Of a DNA stretch of 64,000 nt, positions 43,091 to 54,100 are shown piece after piece (the first letter of the stretch is position 1; each line of letters begins with the position of its first letter). Location of the stretch: NCBI GenBank assembly GCA_030762175.1, contig JAUJEO010000019.1:750001-814000 (forward strand), written 5' to 3'. The notes beneath the pieces were generated by a model. That model was not told the origin of the DNA, did no database searches, and worked only from the letters and a program-made list of their open reading frames with translations. The DNA is from Metallyticus violacea (lineage: Eukaryota; Arthropoda; Insecta; Mantodea; Metallyticidae). Made by a program: the position numbers and the translations under genes.

Positions 43091-43445
43091 GGTAGAGCTG
43101 ACATATTTGGCATTGTATTTTGGAATGAATAAATGAAGGAGAAATATTGTTTAAGAAATGGAAAAAAATTTCCAATCAAAATTGTAGCTAGAGGAATGTT
43201 AAATCCTAAGTAATAGAAAATGTTAATGAAAATTAGATTAAAATGGGTGAAAATGATTAATATATGTGAGGTTATAAAAGGAGGTAAAATAAGATATAAC
43301 ATATAGTATTAATGTTGGATATTGATAGGTATCTTTTATAGTTGAACTAAATTTATTCATTCATAATTTCACTTTCAGTATGCATATGCAAATCCCCATG
43401 TGGGAACTTTGTAACATACAAAAAAAGTATTACTCTGTGTTTCAG

Positions 43446-43589
43446 CTGGATGTGAAAGAAGCTCCTGAAATTCCCACAGAACACCCTCAGTGGGACATGT
43501 TAGATGATGAGGAGGAAGAACAGGAAGGAGAGGGCAGTGATGTTTCAGAATTCACAACAGATGAGGATGTGGAGGATGATCAGGACTGA
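43446..43589 (+). CDS. SEC63: SEC63 last exon with stop codon
   Basis: The terminal coding exon follows TGTTTCAG (AG at 43444-43445) and ends with TGA at 43587-43589. It encodes LDVKEAPEIPTEHPQWDMLD and then an acidic tail ending DEDVEDDQD. The segment EAPEIPTEHPQWD corresponds to the conserved KP(V/I)PxxHPQWD of SEC63. The acidic C-terminal tail is the part known in the family to contact Sec62. Its length (47 residues) is normal for the family, and the acidic tail is complete. The intron before it is 11.8 kb and holds several Penelope-like, LINE and mariner insertions. Confidence 0.95.
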   Translation: MDVKEAPEIPTEHPQWDMLDDEEEEQEGEGSDVSEFTTDEDVEDDQD

Positions 43590-44020
43590 GGGTAACTTGT
43601 CAAGATGCTGTGGCTTCCACAGTCACTTTATATGTTGTGTTAGCATATTTAATATGTTTCTGCATTCTTCTTGCTGCCTTTTTGTATATTTCATGTGATT
43701 GCATTTGTGACAGACTGAAACACAACATCCAAATTGCTACAGAGTGTATATACTGGTTGAAATTGAGGTACATTTATTTAACATGGGAAATAGTTTCACT
43801 GGATTAACTCTGTAAGAGGCTAAAGAAAAAATGAGTGTGGTGAGTTACTATTTCTCCTTAAAAGTATAACAATTACATGCAACAATCTGAGAATGTGGTG
43901 AAGGGATAGCACAGTTCAAGTAATATAAAAACATTATCTTCAGTAACTTTTTTTTCAATTGGTGCACATTTTCTGTGTGATTTTAATAAAATTATCTTTG
44001 GTACTTTGTGATTTTTTTAA
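43590..44020 (+). other. SEC63 3' UTR with likely poly(A) signal
   Basis: Untranslated sequence follows the SEC63 stop. The first good AATAAA is at 43985-43990, followed by a GT/T-rich stretch (43999-44025) that fits a downstream element. Alternative AATAAA hexamers lie further on (for example near 45590), so a longer 3' UTR cannot be excluded. Confidence 0.55.
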
Positions 44021-44029
44021 GTTCAATAT

Positions 44030-46100
44030 ATATGTGTATACATAAACTTTATACACATCAAACAATTTTGTTTGATATACACCTTAGCAAATGTCTAACC
44101 TTTTTGAAAAACTTCAGCTTTGAAGGCAATTTTTAAGGTTTTGTATTACTTACCCTTGATCAATGGGTTGTTGCAAACACTACTCATGAGCTCTTTCCTG
44201 TGGAATTCATTAATTCCCATCCAATTTTAAAAATGCTGGCTGCACTATAAAGGTGAAACACAATGGAAGTTAGAATCACTGTAGGGCCAAAAGCCTGCAA
44301 TTCAAACAGCACTAGGGAAAATGTATATTTGTTTTAATTTAATTCTTGTTGTCAAGTTGAATAACAAATGGTTTAATTTTTAAGTTTCACTGACTTTTGA
44401 GAAAGCCATCAGCTAGAGCTAATGAAGTGCTTAAATATAACGTATATGGGGCAGCAACTGAAATGGGAATATCAGAGTATGTATAGCAAGTTTTATGCAA
44501 AGAATTAAAGAAAATATTACACACAGTGAAAGATAATATAGTAATGTATAGGACAACTTTCGCTTAAAGTGTGTGTATGGAGCCATAAGGCAATTTGCAA
44601 GAATTGTACTTCGGATAGAAAATAGTGTATTCTTGTGTTCATTTTTACAGTGACTCTAATAAGCTAACAAAGGAATCGAAGAATAGCATAGTCTTTTAAG
44701 ACTTGAGGGATAATATGAATGAACAGAAATCTGTTCATTAGTTGAAGAACCATGAATGCTTAGTAACCATTCCAGTTTGTGGCACATATTAATTTTAAAA
44801 AACTAGCACAAAAAGACCTTATTTAATATAATCTAAACTTCCTATACCATTTTTTGAGTTCAAACTGAAAACCAGACACATAATAAAAAAAAATTGTTTG
44901 ACTGGCATGGATTTTTGGCTTTTACATAACATTAGCATAGTTCTTCCATGTTTGAAACTTGGAAATTTTTATCATAAAAATGCTAGCAGATAATACCAGT
45001 AATAAATCTTTCTCTAGCTTATGATGCACCTGTCCTTAAAATGTTTTGAACATTGAACATTGCAACTGAACTGCATGGAGAAGACTGTTAGGACATTTAG
45101 GGATCTGAGATTCAAGCGGGCACAAATCCATTTTGCAGAACTGAAAAAATGCATATATCTGTGATAATCATTATCAGAAAGAATTTCTCTGATTTGAAGA
45201 TATCTACAAATGAAAAATGCCAATGGAAGTAGGTATCATGATTTGTATTTAAAGTATTTTTATTATAAAATAAAAAGGAATTTGAGCAGAGGAGAGCTAA
45301 AGGATGTGTTTTTACATATAAAAGCCCATGTAAAACATACCTCTTTCAAATTTAAAGAAAGCACAATATTAAAGGACAGAGAATGCTTAATATTAATGAT
45401 TCATCACATAAAGGCAAAAAATGATGATATAAATGAAATACTTGGTAGTTGCACTACATTAAGGAAAAATAATACTTCAACATTTAGAAAGACGAAAGAA
45501 ATCTATAGTATTCCTTAGACATTCATGGCTTACCTTGATCCTCTTAAAATTATCAAATTTCAGGCTGTTATGCTATGATTTAGTTCCAAAATAAAGTATT
45601 TTGCTGTCAGTCAGCCTGTTCAATGGCATGTGTTATCAGTCTCTTTGAGACCAAGCACGGTCATTCCCCAAGTTATATGTTACTGTTATGTTTATGTTGG
45701 TGGTGAAGTAATGGGAGAGTTGGGATGTTGAGACTATAGAGATATCAATATTGATATATCAATGATTGCAAGTACTGTCATACAGATCATGAACATATAA
45801 AATTGAAAATACAGTAGATCCACGTTCGTTGTTTTTGAAGGGAACACGTTAAAAAAACTGGTTGCAGCAAAACAATAGATAGGGGATGTGCATAAATCAT
45901 ATCCACAAATAAATTAAGCAAATATATAAGCAAACACTATATTTTGCGTAAATTTTACACGCTACCATGCACACAATTTACACATTTGTCACTTTCTTTG
46001 AAAAAGGTTGCTAATTGACATTTGCTTCTTTGCTGCTTTTCTCTTAATGTGAAACAATGAATTTTCCACATTCAACACATTTTGTTGTTCATTACACACT
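44030..46100. other. Intergenic sequence, no gene recognised
   Basis: AT-rich DNA downstream of SEC63. An open frame at 45210-45518 (starting MKNANGSRYHDLYLKYFYYK) has no domain I recognise, and its Lys/Asn/Ile-rich composition is expected by chance in AT-rich DNA. Confidence 0.45.
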
Positions 46101-46108
46101 ACCATCAT

Positions 46109-46760
46109 TTTGATGTATATCTACTTAATCCTACAGACAGAGCCATCCTATGGCTTTGAAAGCTTCAGCTTTTTCTGCTGCCATTTGGGACTGAAGCTGC
46201 AGGATGATCTAATAGTAAGTGTTACAGACAGCAGCCATTCTGCAGCAGAAAACAGAATGGTTTTTGCAAAGAATCGTAACATAGAAATACAAGCATCATA
46301 AGCCTAAAATTCACTTTGTAGCACAAATGTTAATCACATTAATTAGTTATTGTTATCAGTCCTGGTGGTGTAGTGGTAACCATACTTATCTCCTAAACCC
46401 AAGATCGTGGGTTCAATCCTGGCCAGGATCGATGGATTTTTTTCAGCCATAAAAATCCTAAGTATGGCTTACTTCAAAAGGGAAGTAAAATTGAGAGTTC
46501 TGTGTTGTAGATTTACAGCATAAAAAAGAATCTCAAGCCTGAAAGAAGAGGCCCTTGAGCAAAATTTATTGGCATTTCATGCCCTGAATTGAATGGGACA
46601 CTGATCTGAGATGTTAAAGAGCATCCATAAATAAACCAAATCAACAACAATTAGTTGTTATATAGCTCAGTGCAATGGGAAAGCTTAATTTAACATTGTA
46701 ACATGTAATAAAATAAAATTATATGGTAAAAGCATATGCTTCTAGGCCTGAAAATAATGT
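46109..46760 (+). repeat. Unclassified dispersed repeat, copy 1, split by a SINE
   Basis: GTATATCTACTTAATCCTAC and CAGACAGAGCCATCCTATGG recur in reverse complement near 47230-47290, and the right part (CAAATGTTAATCACATT, AAAGCATATGCTT) recurs near 47790-47900. A SINE (46358-46650) interrupts this copy. No transposase is recognisable. Confidence 0.55.
46358..46650 (+). mobile_element. tRNA-derived SINE (family 1), full length
   Basis: The tRNA-like head is TCCTGGTGGTGTAGTGGTAA with B box GGGTTCAATCCTGG. The body matches 60673-60975. It ends in ATAAATAAACC. A flanking direct repeat of AATTAGTT...GTTAT type (about 46341 and 46651) marks the insertion. Confidence 0.85.
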
Positions 46761-47189
46761 TTTTGACTTGTATACCATCAGTTTTAGATGTATTCCAAAG
46801 TATCTAAGTAAGACATTTCTTAAGCAAAGAGTTTTCTATGTGAAAAAATGTTTCTCTTTTGAGATATTTCTTTAGTTTTGGGCATGGATACTTGTTCATT
46901 TTGGTTGCAAACTGCAGCTCTAAGGATGATGCCTGTTTCTTCACAACTTCAAGTTCTCTTGTGGAAATCCCTTTAATTAACATTCAACAACTTGGAACAA
47001 ATTATATCTAAGCGTAATGAGCCAGTTAAACAGCTTAGTCTTAAATGACATTAGAGCAAATATTGCTTTATCCGATATTTTGCATGTTTTGATGCAGATT
47101 GATATATTTAAACATGTGATGGATTCATTCTATACACATATATGTGTATGCAACCTGTGACAGTAAGCTCAGCATTTTGCATTTCTCAT

Positions 47190-47910
47190 TTAACCAGTCA
47201 GCTTTCTTCACTACAGTGACCCAAAGCCAAAGCCCAAAGCCTTCAAAGCTATAGAATGACTCTGTCTGTAAGGTTAAGTAGATATACATTCACAATTTCA
47301 CATGTTCTCAGAGCTTCGGCAAACATCAGCATGACCTCAGCTATTGCATAGTCTTTTCCCCTCTCCCATGTCACAAACATTTGCTACTCCTCCCACCTTA
47401 TCGGCCATATCACACTTCATCAACACTTTGAACATATTAAGTGACAACATCCTCGTCCACTGCCACATAGGTGTCAAAACTGATGGCATCAGCAACTCTG
47501 GCCCATTCTTGGCATTGGCTATCATCAACCTCCAAAAGACTTAATCTTACAGACAGGTTCTGTTCTGCTGTTGAAGTCCTGAACAGCAGCAGAGATAGTC
47601 AAATTCACCAGTCCTGAATGGTAGCGGAAGAAGTCAAATTCCAGGGAATGTTGGAGCGATGCATAGAGAAGTACAAGTCATAAGTGCTAGAGTATAACAT
47701 TGCAGACCTAGAGAACAATGGTTTCGAGGAGGAATCATAGCACAGAAAAACAAGCAGTTGAATGTGTAAAATTTGCTTTGTAGGGCACATGTTAATTACA
47801 TTCAGTTTTAGTTATAATACAATGAAATGAAGCAAAAACTTTAATTTAGCAATATAACAGGTAAATGAAACAATAACAATATGGGTAAAGCCTATGCTTT
47901 TAACACTATA
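47190..47910 (+). repeat. Unclassified repeat, copy 2, enclosing a phosphatase-like fragment
   Basis: The left part (47193-47290) shares CCAGTCAGCTTTCTTC and GACTCTGTCTGTAAGGTTA with 48461-48540 and, inverted, with 46109-46160. The right part (47560-47900) matches 46240-46760. Between them lies a GC-richer, 60-codon open frame (see next entry). The structure suggests a DNA transposon or a repeat that has taken up foreign coding sequence, but ends and target duplications are not clear. Confidence 0.45.
47344..47544 (+). pseudogene. Protein tyrosine phosphatase-like fragment
   Basis: The frame gives SQTFATPPTLSAISHFINTL, then SDNILVHCHIGVKTDGISNS and GPFLALAIINLQ. This resembles the end of a classical PTP domain (…GVPxTPxxLLxFIxxV…PIxVHCSAGVGRTGxFxAL). 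The nucleophile Cys is present in VHC, but the P-loop Arg is missing and several extra residues lie before the SGxFLAL-like part. It ends at a stop at 47542-47544. There are no clear splice sites. It could be a chance resemblance; I treat it as a decayed captured fragment. Confidence 0.4.
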
Positions 47911-48400
47911 ACAAAATGGCCTGAGCAATTACATGCATAATAATGCACTACAGTAAAGTCAGAAGCAGTATGAGAACCATAATTTTTTACAAAGATCAAC
48001 CCCATTGTCCCCTCAATTTTTTGTTTCCAGTTTTTAATATCATCAAAGGATGAGAACTGTAGTTCTTTCAATTTTATTTTTATTTCATATACTGATTCTA
48101 AATGCTCAAGTAAAAGAAGTTCCATTCTTAGTTCATGACTACACAAGCTGTACGTCATTGTTTTGTTTCCACCTGATCCCTCACCATGGTAATCTCACTG
48201 ATGACATTTAAGTTGTATGCATAATTGAAATTTTTATTGCAGATTTCACAGTGATAGGCACATGATTGCTGTCTTTTTAGAAGAGGCACGATACCATTCA
48301 ACTTTTACTTTAGAAACGTGCTATCTCAGATTTTTATTACAGTCGTATCCTTCCCACATTTCAGGCGGCATGTGAACTGTTTTGGTCTACTCATAACCAA
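47892..48400 (-). pseudogene. C2H2 zinc finger plus FAR1/WRKY-like domain relic
   Basis: On the minus strand the upstream part (about 48380-48190) gives QFTCRLKCGK and YHCEICNKNFNYAYNLNV, C2H2 zinc-finger patterns lacking the final His residues. It is followed by an 88-codon frame (48158-47892) with FSSFDDIKNWKQKIEGTMGL, IFVKNYGS and HYYACNCSGHF. The order SFxxFxxWKxxxE ... FVKxxGS ... YxCxxSG is that of a WRKY/FAR1-like zinc module seen in MULE-related proteins of insects. Stops in the finger part show decay. Whether it belongs to the surrounding repeat is inference. Confidence 0.5.
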
Positions 48401-48539
48401 TTTTCATAACAATGCTAACAGAGGAACATGTGAATTCCTACTACTATTGTAACCAGTTGGCTTTCTTCGCTACAGTTCGCCACATGCTGTTTGGAACTTT
48501 GGCCACAAGACAGACTGTCTGTAAGGTTGTTTCCAAAAG

Positions 48540-50149
48540 TAATTGGCAACTAAAGAGAGTTTGAGTTAACCTTTCCCAGATCAAAAGTGACTCAACTTCA
48601 TTTACTTGTGACAATTACTATTTCAATTATTCCAGTTTGAAAACTTTCGAGGAACTATGAATACAGGTTTTATTTACATGAAAATGTTTTGAGACTGCAA
48701 TACACCTGGGAAAATGATGGTTCTGGGAATGATAGATCAAGGTTTTATTGTACATAGCCAAAGCCACAAAGGTTTGCATTTGAATTAAATCTTTAACAAT
48801 AGCATAAACAGCTATAATTTAATGATTTTGAGCAAACCAGGCAGTTAAAAATCTAGACATTGGTACAGAGGAGCATTTAAATTGTATAAGGAAAGAGTTG
48901 CAGAAATTGTAAAAAATATGTACATCAGGGAACATAAAATTGTACTTTCAATTTGAATTGAGTAAGTAACGAGCTAAAGTAAAGGTAGTTAATTTGAAAT
49001 ATAAAGAGAAGAATAGTCACTGCTAAACAACATAACACAAAATAATTAGGAAGGTTAAATTAATAAGTCAAATAGTATTTGAGAAGGAAATGAAAGGAAT
49101 CCAAGTTTGTCAACCTCATTTACTGGCTTCTAAAGTATGGGGTAAGGATATTTTCCTTATTTTTACAGATTGAAAGCTGTTTGGCTACTAGTGCTCTGGA
49201 TTTTGGATAATTTCCATTTTGTGTTTAACTGACATACTAGGTGATCAAATTTATTTGGATTATAAGTCATTTGAAATGAATGACCTCTCTATTATAGAAC
49301 AAGTTTCTATCAGTGTAATCAGTCACGAATTTATTTAGTTTCTGAAAATTCACTGTGAAGGGCAGAAGTGTGCCTTAAATGACATGCAGTCTCATTATAG
49401 TTAATACCCATTTATTTTATATGTTTGTCATGTGAACTGTTTTCATCCACTGCTATTGGTGCCTTCCCCATTGTGGTAAACCTAGTTCAATCATATGGGA
49501 ATGCTAACTGAAGGCACAAACACAAAAACAACCATGATTGTTAATGAGTGTAAATAAAATAAACTTACCACCAGTTATATGGCTCATGTTAAGAAACAGA
49601 ACCTCCCTTCTTCCTCATTTGATGTCAACCCAGCTTGGTAATTGCTCACACTTATGTGTTGTTGGCACTAGTCAATTCAAAACAATAACTATTTGCTTGG
49701 CCATCAGCAAATTAAAATAAACAATAAGTCAGTTTGTCTACAAATGCATTCTTGTTAGTTCTTGTAAACACTTGCTAGTTTGCACAGAATTGTACTCTAA
49801 AATCTGGTACTCTTTCATCCTTCACATCATCCATTTAGACCAAGTCATAGTATATCTTCTATATGATCACCCAATATAGTAGTGGGAGGTTATTCTAGTG
49901 TGGCACAAATCACAAACAAAATGCATCTCATTGTTGGTAATCTCCTACCCCACATGACCCGTGCACAAAGCACCTTATTTCAACCTGCACATCTCAGTTC
50001 AAGGCTGGAGGGGTTATAATGCCATGAAGCTTAAAAAAGGAGTTCAAAATACTTTGATACACTGATCTAATTAGGGTAATTAAAATGTGTTATTCTTGTG
50101 TTTGTATTGTCAGAGTAGCATGTAATTTTTATACTAAGTAAATTCAGTT
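48540..50149. other. Intergenic sequence, no gene recognised
   Basis: AT-rich DNA without recognised coding sequence or element boundaries. Confidence 0.4.
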
Positions 50150-51110
50150 TAACAATGTGAAAGAAAACATTTTTATATATTGCATATTATTAAGAAGCAT
50201 AAATGGAGAAAGTGCAAATGGTTGTTCAGTAGAAAATGCCCATATTCTTGTTCATTCTAAGAAAACAATATACAGATTAGTGGAGAGTTTAAAAACAATT
50301 GGATCTGTTTTGCATAAAATAAATAAAAAAAAGTTGGGGTAAGAGAAAATGGCATGTTTTAATGGAGAAGAAATTAGATAAAATTAGATTCTTTTTTAGA
50401 AATAAGTCCAAAAAGTAATTGAAAGTAAGAGTCAAAATCTTTTGCTGTAATGCCATAAATTATCTTTAGTTGGAAACTTATATAATTCCTATAATTTCTC
50501 AAGCAAACACTATCAGACATGGGATTAAGAATTAATTATTTTAGGTGGTTTCAACAATCTCTTCATGATTTAATCTCTTGTTAATGTACAACAGTGGGTC
50601 TAGGGCATGTTAATAGCCAAAAAAATCATCATTAGAGTAGCAAAATATGCAGCAAATATTCAAAATCATATAGGAATGTAAATGCACAAATCTATTGGGC
50701 CTTATTTTTTTTAATAAAACAATGAATTCAGTTCATACTGATTCCATTTTTTGTCCAACCGAGAGAAGAAGAAACTAATTACATACACTTAAGCAAGAAA
50801 ATGGCATTGCCATCCAATGATTTTTACACAACTGTGATTTATTTAGTCTGTAACAATAGAATTGAATCATGGTTTGTGGCCTCCTAGACCCTCTGATATG
50901 AATCCATGCAAGTTTTATATATGGGTAAGTCTTAGAGACAAAAGTGTTTCAAAATAATTCCCATGCTTAAATGACCTAAAAGAAAATATGTAAATTCATA
51001 TCACCTGACAAGAGGAAATTCATCAGTTTTCCAGGAATATATTAACGAAGCATATAAGTGGCAGGTGGCCTTCATTTCATATGATGTAAATAAATATATG
51101 TGTACACTTT
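50150..51110 (+). pseudogene. Tc1/mariner-superfamily (IS630-type) transposase relic
   Basis: The N-terminal part (50157-50342) gives GESANGCSVENAHILVHSKK and TIYRLVESLKTIGSVLHKIN, the helix-turn-helix region with its ...RLxxTGSV... signature. Later frames give GHVNSQKNHHWSS-like residues near 50600, YWALFFLIKQ near 50695, FFVQPREEETNYIHLSKKMA near 50750, NNRIESWFVAS (near 50848), and CKFYIWVSLRDK (near 50905). The order is that of an insect DDE transposase of this group. Many stops. No terminal repeats were found. Confidence 0.65.
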
Positions 51111-52539
51111 CATTTTTTAACATGAATGTGACATAAATAAATAACTATGGCTACATTGCAGTAACAAAGGACATGAGGTAGCACAGACAAATGTCAAGTA
51201 AAATAACCTCTTAGTATTTTGTAAACTAAGTTGATAAATATTCTACTTTGAGGACTATATATGAACCTCATTATAGCCAATTAACATTGTCCAAAACAGC
51301 ACTATGAAGATACAGCTGTATTACTTTGACTGTTAAGTCAAAGCAAGAACAGTGGCATATACTTATGTTATTCACAAAAGACAAAAGAAACAAACGAAAT
51401 AAAAGAACGATATCAACTGAGGAAGTTACAGAGACTCTACTCTTTATGAAAAACAAATCAAATGAAATGTTGCTTGCTTATGAAAATTTAAAAGTATGAT
51501 GCAAAAGAAATCAAAATTAATTTGTATGAAAGAAAGAAATACCCTGAAGAGCTTCATGTATGCGGAGGGTGAACTGAAAATATTTGTTCCAGCTACCAAA
51601 CATACCTATGCTAACAAAATCCAAGGATTTTTATTGTATGAATAAAGTCAATCTGGATACAGTGCATTTCATTATAATTTATTTACTGTATTTTTAAAAA
51701 TACAGTATATGCTCATAATTTTCATTTAAAAATGTCCTCCACTTTGGTTTTATATTTATGTATTTAAAAAATTTTCATACTGATCCTAAGCACTTATTTA
51801 ATTTTAAATGTGTAGAAGCAAAGAATAAATTTCTAATGAAATTGTATTTTGTTCAAACTGTTATTAAACTTTGAAATTTTTATTTTATCTTCATTAATAA
51901 TGTTATTGTCAAATTTACGGATTTCATATTGAGTGAAAAATACAATGAGAGAGAATTATTTTGTGTAGGCAGATCTAATAAGTATCAATGGATAAAGTTT
52001 GCATTGCATGGAACAAATTTGTGTTCCGTACCTCCCCCCCCCTACCCCTTAAGAACTAAGGCCAAAATAAAATTTTACAAACATTTCAAACTTTGAGGGA
52101 TTAAATTCAGAATAAGGAAATTGAGCATAAACTATGAATTTGTAACAGAAAAAATTAAAAAGATATAACATATATTTCTGAATATATGGTGCATTTTTGG
52201 TTTCCATTTTTTGGATGCTCAAAATAGTGGTGTCCTTATATTCAAGTGTGCCTTTTGTTCACATAAAAATTCTCAAATTTATGTATATTTTATGCTTCTT
52301 AGTAAACTAATATATATTTCATCAGTTACAAATAAATAACAGTATAAATAATAAATTTCCTATTTCTGGTTTTGAATATGACTTTAAACAGCACATACTT
52401 GTTACAAGCAATGCAAAAGTAAATTATAGTTATGTACACAGATGACAGAGAATAGCAAGGGTCATTCAATATATGTTTCCCTATATTGTATCAATTTAAT
52501 TTTTTAAGTACACAAGTAAACTGTGCAATATGGATAGAT
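51111..52539. other. Intergenic sequence, no gene recognised
   Basis: AT-rich DNA. A small palindrome, TACTGTATTTTTAAAAATAC, lies near 51684. Nothing else stands out. Confidence 0.4.
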
Positions 52540-53110
52540 GTATCCTTCACTAATTCTCTATATAATCACCATGAAATTTGAAGGCATTTGTCCCAACATT
52601 GCACCAGCTTATCAAGCTTCTCTACAAAAAAAAATGTTGGATTAAGACCATGCAAACCTCTTTTCACAGTAGCCTTAACTTCTGCATCCATTTGAAAACA
52701 ACCCCTGTAATCCTTATTCATTGTTGGAACAGATGAAAGTTGCTAGGTGCCAAATCAGGGCTGTTCAGTGGATGTTGCAGCCATACTCAATCTCATTTCA
52801 CATGATTGGTCTGTGATTGCGCAGCTAAGTGGCAATAGGCAGGGTTGTTGAGCAAGAAACACCAGCTGATATAGGCCAAGGCACTTGTTTTGAATGGTGA
52901 CTAGATCAAATTTTGTGATAAACACCTACTTGTTTTTCAGCAAACATGTTGCACCATCTTTGTACCTTCTGCACAGATATGGAATCTGTGCATACACCTT
53001 CCTGCTTCTTTGATTATTAGTGGATGCCTAGCCACTTGTTCACTGATACCAAATCACTGCACACACTTCTGACACTACTACAATATTGCATCAGGCAGAA
53101 ACCCACATTT
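52540..53110 (-). pseudogene. Mariner-like transposase relic, C-terminal half
   Basis: On the minus strand, frames near 52860-52800 give LLNNPAYCHLAAQSQTNH (matching the LLHDNARxH region), near 52780-52740 a decayed SPDLAP-like IWHLATF, and near 52620-52570 VEKLDKLVQCWDKCLQISW, the typical mariner C-terminus. Stops and shifts throughout. Confidence 0.6.
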
Positions 53111-53269
53111 TGATACCAGATCTCTGTTTCTTGCCCTTCTGCAACTACACCTTAATGTCTGTTGGACAAATTATAGTATTCCATGTAAAAGATTCCATAA
53201 CATTAGGCAGTTACATGCATATCAAAGAATCATTTCTGTAACAACTTTTATAACCCACAGAACTTATGC

Positions 53270-54100
53270 AGGGTGAATCTGATCTCTACTGACAAACTTT
53301 TATAAGTTCAGGAATCTTTTCCAAGTGTTTTGATATAAGGAACCCTTGGTTTCTGGTGACTCATTACCAGGTAATTTCATTGTTTTTATTTTATAATAAT
53401 TCAATCAACATTGTATCTGCTTGCTTGGAACATGATTGTTTCCAAACAAAATACATTTGACTGTTGTAGAGCATGTTTACACTACAGTCCACCACCAAAT
53501 TAATCAATTACTCATTAGCTCCTGACAATTGCAATTATTTATTTTTAGGATAGATGACCAAACATTACAGTTTAAAGTAAATGTTCAAAATGTTGACTGC
53601 CATGATCACGTCAAAGTTCACAGCAGCACGCATCTCATGGAATGTGGCAATGCGCTCTAGCATCCAAAGAGATTGATGCACATTGTCAGTGGCTGCTGCA
53701 ATCCTAGCAACCAGGTCCATATTAATTTCGACAGGAGTCACGTAACAGAAGAAAAAGTCCATGGGTGTCAAATCAGGTAATTGAGCTGATCATGAAACAG
53801 AACCACCATGACCAATCCGTCTGGGCCCAAACTGCTCATCAAAGTATTTCCTAACAAGCCTGATGGAAAACATGCACTACTATGCTCTACTACAGCAGTG
53901 AAAGGTTGTGTGTTGTTTGGAAACAATCATGTTCCAGGTAAGCAGATACAAAAGTGGTTGAGTTATTATAAAATAAAAACAATGATATTACCTAATAAGC
54001 CACCAGAGACCATGGGTTCCTTACATCAATACTCAGAAAACATCCCTGAACAACTTGTGAAAGTTTGTTGGTGGAGTTTAGATTCATCCTATATATTGAA
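53270..54100 (-). mobile_element. DNA transposon with about 200-bp terminal inverted repeats
   Basis: The left end (53270-53475, GGTGAATCTGATCTCTACTG ... GAACCCTTGGTTTCTGGTG ... TCTGCTTGCTTGGAACATG) is mirrored at about 53878-54098 (CATGTTCCAGGTAAGCAGA ... GAGACCATGGGTTCCTTAC ... GTTTAGATTCATCC). Between them, on the minus strand, lies a transposase C-terminal fragment: PDLTPMDFFFC, YVTPVEINMDLVARIAAATD and FHEMRAAVNFDVIMAV (53771-53590). The SPDLTPxDFFLWG-YVTP pattern is of the IS630/Tc1-mariner group. The element is internally deleted. The plus-strand open frame 53808-54314 runs across the right repeat and is not a gene. Confidence 0.72.

Larger units (their letters stand above)
41890..43290 (+). 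mobile_element. LINE 3' portion, decayed, split by a SINE and simple repeats
   Basis: Frames near 41905-42060 give FCNVLGLTVNENKPKMMMFY and near 43010-43125 give FALARMGVKKLNGLRESTSK with CSMCGRADIFGI, equivalent to LINE RT and C-terminal Cys motifs. Stops are frequent. A SINE (42330-42604) and a poly-T/TA tract interrupt it. It ends about 150 bp before the last SEC63 exon. Confidence 0.62.

Noticed and set aside
45210..45518. 102-codon Lys/Asn-rich open frame
   Set aside because: Composition follows local AT richness and no motif is recognisable.
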